Source of the DNA: CAZJUP01 sp964549275
GTDB taxonomy: Bacteria; Fidelibacterota; Marinisomatia; Marinisomatales; TCS55
Direction: 5' to 3'
Assembly (NCBI GenBank): GCA_964549275.1
Contig: CAZJUP010000026.1
Span: 1 to 18,707, forward strand
DNA length: 18,707 nt
Shown one piece after another: positions 16,311 through 18,707 of this stretch. Within the stretch, counting starts at the first letter, position 1. Each line of letters opens with the position of its first letter. The translations under genes and the position numbers were made by a program. Under the pieces are notes generated by a model. That model had not been told where the DNA came from and searched no databases. It saw nothing but the letters and a program-made list of their open reading frames with translations.

Positions 16311-17240
16311 TTATATCGTCACACCAAAAATAATTAAACCATCCAACCAGGAGACGGTACCCAAATTATTTTTTGCAGAATCTTTTATTCCAAATGCGGT
16401 AGTTGATCGTACCCCTACCCGTAAATCCAAAGTATTCCCTAATGTAAGTCCATAAGAATTTTCTGCGATAACCCCAAACCCGCTTCCAATCATTCCACCA
16501 CCCAGCTTAACATTGCCGGGACCAGCCGGGAAAGAAATGATACCCGTGATGTGTGCTCCTGAATATTCTCCGCCGATAGGTTTATAATTTTTAAATTTGA
16601 ATGTTCCCACTTCTGCACCAAGCCTGAACCGCATGGGACCAATTTCTAAAAGCATTGGAAATTCAAATGAAGCTCGAAAGTCCACACCAGAATTATAAGT
16701 ATTAAGTTGATGCCCTACGAATCCTGGAGAAGAACCGGATAAATTGATGGTATAACCCATCCGGTCAGCTATTGCGGTTAAATCTTCTTCAGCGGGCTCA
16801 TCTTCAAAAGCATCTGCAAATTCATCTTCGCCTTCATCAAAAAACTCTTCTTCACCGAAATCTTCAGATACATCTTCTTCAAAAAGGTCTTCTTCATCTC
16901 CAAATTCACCTCCAAAGTCCTCTTCTGAATCGTCTTCAAATTCAATCCCTTCCAGGTCTCCCAAATCTTCATCTTCTTCTCCCCAGAATATTTCCGTACC
17001 TCCTTCATCCTGCGCAACGAGTATACTCGTTGGGAGGACTGCAATGAAGAAAAAGATTGTTAAGGGAATTACAGAAGAAAGTTGTCCCCAAAATGGAGAC
17101 GGAGTAAAATTATGTTTGTCCGCTATCATATGAATATCCAATGGTTTACAGATCTGTCTCTGCATTTTTTGTTGCAGAGTGTTCTTACATACCTCGAATA
17201 AGTACGTTGTCCTGCTGAAAATATACTCTTTGCTGTTCAT
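16311..17240 (-). CDS. Signal-peptide protein with acidic Phe-containing linker and barrel-like C-terminal half
   Basis: The frame is open from a TTG at 17249; I list ATG 17240. Neither has a clear ribosome binding site, and ATG 17129 (behind a weak GGAT) is also possible. A hydrophobic export segment, VIPLTIFFFIAVLPTSILVAQ, sits ~55 residues in from 17240, so the true start may be later than 17240. Next comes a very acidic segment of about 65 residues (38 Asp/Glu and nine Phe). The last ~155 residues alternate polar and hydrophobic with many Gly and aromatic residues (FRASFEFPMLLEIGPMRFRL, GNVKLGGGMIGSGFGV), like a small outer-membrane beta-barrel. The gene ends 19 bases before the giant surface-protein gene, suggesting joint expression and possibly a role in anchoring it. 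No family is recognised. Confidence 0.7.
   Translation of the reverse strand: MNSKEYIFSRTTYLFEVCKNTLQQKMQRQICKPLDIHMIADKHNFTPSPFWGQLSSVIPLTIFFFIAVLPTSILVAQDEGGTEIFWGEEDEDLGDLEGIEFEDDSEEDFGGEFGDEEDLFEEDVSEDFGEEEFFDEGEDEFADAFEDEPAEEDLTAIADRMGYTINLSGSSPGFVGHQLNTYNSGVDFRASFEFPMLLEIGPMRFRLGAEVGTFKFKNYKPIGGEYSGAHITGIISFPAGPGNVKLGGGMIGSGFGVIAENSYGLTLGNTLDLRVGVRSTTAFGIKDSAKNNLGTVSWLDGLIIFGVTI
17015..17032. repeat. 18-bp perfect palindrome
   Basis: CAACGAGTATACTCGTTG is its own reverse complement. It lies inside the codons for the end of the export segment (PTSILVAQ) of the acidic protein. It could be an operator-like site or an mRNA hairpin near the start of the frame, or chance. Confidence 0.5.
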
Positions 17241-17270
17241 GTTAGGCAATTGTTTATCTTCATATAGAAA

Positions 17271-17299
17271 TATAATAAAAATCGGGTAATTCTACCGAT
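17271..17299 (-). terminator. Possible intrinsic terminator between tRNA-Glu and the acidic-protein gene
   Basis: On the minus strand, ATCGG (17299-17295) can pair with CCGAT (17285-17281) around a nine-base loop, followed by TTTTATTATA (17280-17271). The stem is only five pairs, but the position, downstream of tRNA-Glu and upstream of a new protein gene, suits a terminator. Confidence 0.35.
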
Positions 17300-17382
17300 G
17301 AGATAGATCACATAAGAATGATTGTTTTAGAGATGAGCCATTGGAGACTCTTCTTTACACATGTCCATAAATATTAAATGTG

Positions 17383-17454
17383 TAGCCCGTAGGGGAATCG
17401 AACCCCTGTTACGGGAATGAGAATCCCGTGTCCTAACCACTAGACGAACGGGCC
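17383..17454 (-). tRNA. tRNA-Glu, anticodon CTC
   Basis: This is a 72-nt class I tRNA on the minus strand. Acceptor GGCCCGT (17454-17448) pairs with ACGGGCT (17390-17384) with a G1-U72 wobble; the discriminator is A (17383). The D-arm is GTCTAGTGGTTAGGAC, the anticodon arm is CGGGA-TTCTCAT-TCCCG with anticodon CTC (17421-17419), and the T-arm is AGGGG-TTCGATT-CCCCT. The CCA end is not encoded (CAC follows), unlike the tRNA-Ser in this window. Confidence 0.96.
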
Positions 17455-17582
17455 AATTAACTGAATAAATTAAAATGGATAAATAATTAAAAACAATATG
17501 TAGAACCAAGCTTATGGACTTTAAAACGAAATAATAGTTTGGAGATTAAACTTGAGCCAATAAATACTTCCAACTGAATATT

Positions 17583-18113
17583 TTAATGCTCGTGCATTAC
17601 TTCTTCACGAGTGGAAAATCCTTCAAATCGCTCTTTCGCATAAACTTGATGGCAACTTACACATCCTTCAGCCATTTTCCCTAAATACATAGATGCCAAT
17701 TCACCATCTTTTGCTTGGGATGCCATTGCGAGTTTTAATGCATGGTCATGAAATCTTGAGTCCATCTCTAAAAACCGTTCCGGTAGTATTCGATGCAAAT
17801 CGGCCATATCTTCTTCAGACAATTCCTGTTTTAAAATAAAGGCAGAATGAATGTTATGGCTATTTTCAATAACATCATTCCAGTTTCCTTGAGCTAAATT
17901 AGAAACCAATGCTTGGTAATTTTGGTTAATAGAATGCATCTCTTTAATTAAAGCTGATTTGGTAGATTGTGTCCAATGGATAACATGTTTTTCATTCATA
18001 CTTTCTTGTGATGAACCATGGCTATTATGATTCCCAAATTGATGTTTTATAAACATAGCACCCATGATCAAGATAACAATACCTGCAAAGATTGAAATTG
18101 TTTTTTTACTCAT
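17583..18113 (-). CDS. Membrane-anchored cytochrome c, c'/c556-like
   Basis: The 176-residue protein begins with an uncleaved-looking anchor or signal (SKKTISIFAGIVILIMGAMF, residues 2-21), then a His/Ser-rich linker. The mostly helical domain (~45-165) ends in a single haem-attachment motif, CVSCH at 151-155. One CxxCH near the C terminus of an all-helical domain is the hallmark of class II cytochromes (c' and c556). The role would be periplasmic electron transfer or gas-ligand binding. The His-rich ends (residues 24-32 and the final MHEH) could bind metal. ATG 18113 has AAAGGA (18126-18121) at seven bases. It follows the receiver-domain gene by 65 bases on the same strand. Confidence 0.85.
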   Translation of the reverse strand: MSKKTISIFAGIVILIMGAMFIKHQFGNHNSHGSSQESMNEKHVIHWTQSTKSALIKEMHSINQNYQALVSNLAQGNWNDVIENSHNIHSAFILKQELSEEDMADLHRILPERFLEMDSRFHDHALKLAMASQAKDGELASMYLGKMAEGCVSCHQVYAKERFEGFSTREEVMHEH

Positions 18114-18178
18114 TTTATTTTCCTTTTATTTATTTTTAATATGTTAAAAAAATGCCGTATTAATTATATCCCATCACT

Positions 18179-18625
18179 TTATGTAGGCGGATATTTTCGA
18201 TAAAAAAAATCGCATCCAGTTTCGACTTCTGTTATGGTTTGTATAAGTGTATGTGCCATAATTCTTTTCAATATAAACCCATGGGCACCTGATTGAAGTG
18301 CTTTGATAATATATTCATCATCTGAACATGTGGATAATAAAATAATTTTCATTTCTGGGGACTGTTTTAAAATTTCACGTGTAATGCTGAATGCACTTTT
18401 AATCTTAAGGCTAATGTCCAATAATATTAAATCTGGCTTTAGGTTATTTATATCATTTTTTGCTGTTAATCCATCCTTTGCCTCACCAATAATTTGAATA
18501 TTTGAAACATCATTCAGCAATAACCTTATTCCTTTTCGTACAACATCATGTCCATCGGCAATAAAAACAGAAATAGTTTTTGTTGTTGATATTATTGTTG
18601 AATTCTCATTCATGTTATTATGCAT
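18179..18625 (-). CDS. Stand-alone receiver-domain response regulator (NarL/FixJ-type, no DNA-binding domain)
   Basis: The 148-residue protein is a CheY-like receiver of the NarL/FixJ kind: IADGHDVVRKGIRLLL at 22-37, phospho-acceptor Asp70 in PDLILLDI, Ser98/Thr99 in LLSTC, and Lys120 in GFILK. The usual ADDH acidic pair is ADGH here, so one Mg-binding Asp is Gly25. The sequence ends at VETGCDFFYRKYPPT, where NarL/FixJ proteins normally enter the linker to a LuxR-type helix-turn-helix; no such domain is encoded in the 65 bases that follow. It could be a natural single-domain regulator or a 3'-truncated gene. ATG 18625 and ATG 18613 are both possible starts; neither has a clear ribosome binding site. 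Confidence 0.85.
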   Translation of the reverse strand: MHNNMNENSTIISTTKTISVFIADGHDVVRKGIRLLLNDVSNIQIIGEAKDGLTAKNDINNLKPDLILLDISLKIKSAFSITREILKQSPEMKIILLSTCSDDEYIIKALQSGAHGFILKRIMAHTLIQTITEVETGCDFFYRKYPPT

Positions 18626-18647
18626 TATTTACTAATAATTATTTTTA

Positions 18648-18707
18648 CTAAATCTTGAATTCAACTCTTAAGTGCAACTCAAAGACTGTTTGTGAAAGAA
18701 GCGGAGC
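18648..18707 (-). CDS. Possible C-terminal end of an upstream gene (partial)
   Basis: Reading the minus strand from the window edge, one frame stays open for 19 codons (APLLSQTVFELHLRVEFKI) and stops at TAG 18650-18648; the other two close sooner. Alternating hydrophobic residues give it a protein-like look, and its position just upstream of a response regulator would suit a sensor kinase, but no motif supports that. The stretch is too short to be sure. Confidence 0.25.
   Translation of the reverse strand, partial: APLLSQTVFELHLRVEFKI

Noticed and set aside
16772..17047. Leu/His/Gln-rich plus-strand frame and a Lys/Glu-rich alternate minus-strand frame
   Set aside because: Both are out-of-frame readings of the GAA/GAT-rich acidic linker.
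17327..17509. 60-codon minus-strand frame containing RTRDSHSRNRGSIPLRA
   Set aside because: It is the translation of tRNA-Glu.

Overview
The window is AT-rich bacterial DNA (about 40% GC by eye) and looks like chromosome from a marine-type FCB-group bacterium. The best guess is Candidatus Neomarinimicrobiota (Marinimicrobia/SAR406) or a relative such as Ignavibacteria or Calditrichota. The main clue is a giant secreted protein that ends in a classic QNYPNPFNP...VYNLLGQ...SSGVYF sorting domain of the type IX secretion kind. Supporting clues are SPI/SPII signal peptides, a lipoprotein with an NPLDPAN motif after the lipidated Cys, and an Omp85-type outer-membrane barrel. The phylum is inferred; no rRNA is present.

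Layout. Positions 1-629 hold no ordinary gene: a strong hairpin and two very small minus-strand ORFs with good ribosome binding sites. At 630-872 (-) lies a two-helix membrane protein of the DUF6868 type. At 971-5336 (-) is a translationally coupled three-gene unit: a metalloprotease/beta-propeller/Omp85-barrel protein, a small membrane protein, and a FnIII/beta-propeller lipoprotein. At 5497-7284 is the only clear plus-strand gene, a PfkB-type kinase fused to a queuosine-salvage (DUF2419/Qng1)-like domain with a C-terminal four-cysteine cluster. Convergent with it, and missed by a length-cut ORF scan, is a truncated GIY-YIG nuclease gene (7296-7448, -), followed by tRNA-Ser(CGA), tadA and a TPR lipoprotein.

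From 8780 to about 17240 (-) a secreted-protein unit runs downstream into tadA: an acidic signal-peptide protein, then a ~2500-residue cell-surface protein with 11 tandem Ig/IPT-like repeats, cadherin-like domains and the sorting domain, then the TPR lipoprotein. The giant gene appears to start at a non-canonical AUA codon. The right end holds tRNA-Glu(CTC), a membrane-anchored single-haem cytochrome c of the c'/c556 type, a stand-alone receiver-domain response regulator, and possibly the tail of another minus-strand gene.

How the genes work together. Two blocks (971-5336 and 8130-17240) encode outer-membrane or surface assemblies. The tRNA-related block (TadA, tRNA-Ser and the putative queuosine-type nucleoside salvage fusion) sits between them. 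The most interesting items are the kinase-glycosidase fusion, the protease-propeller-barrel protein, the AUA start and the hidden tRNA-linked GIY-YIG fragment.
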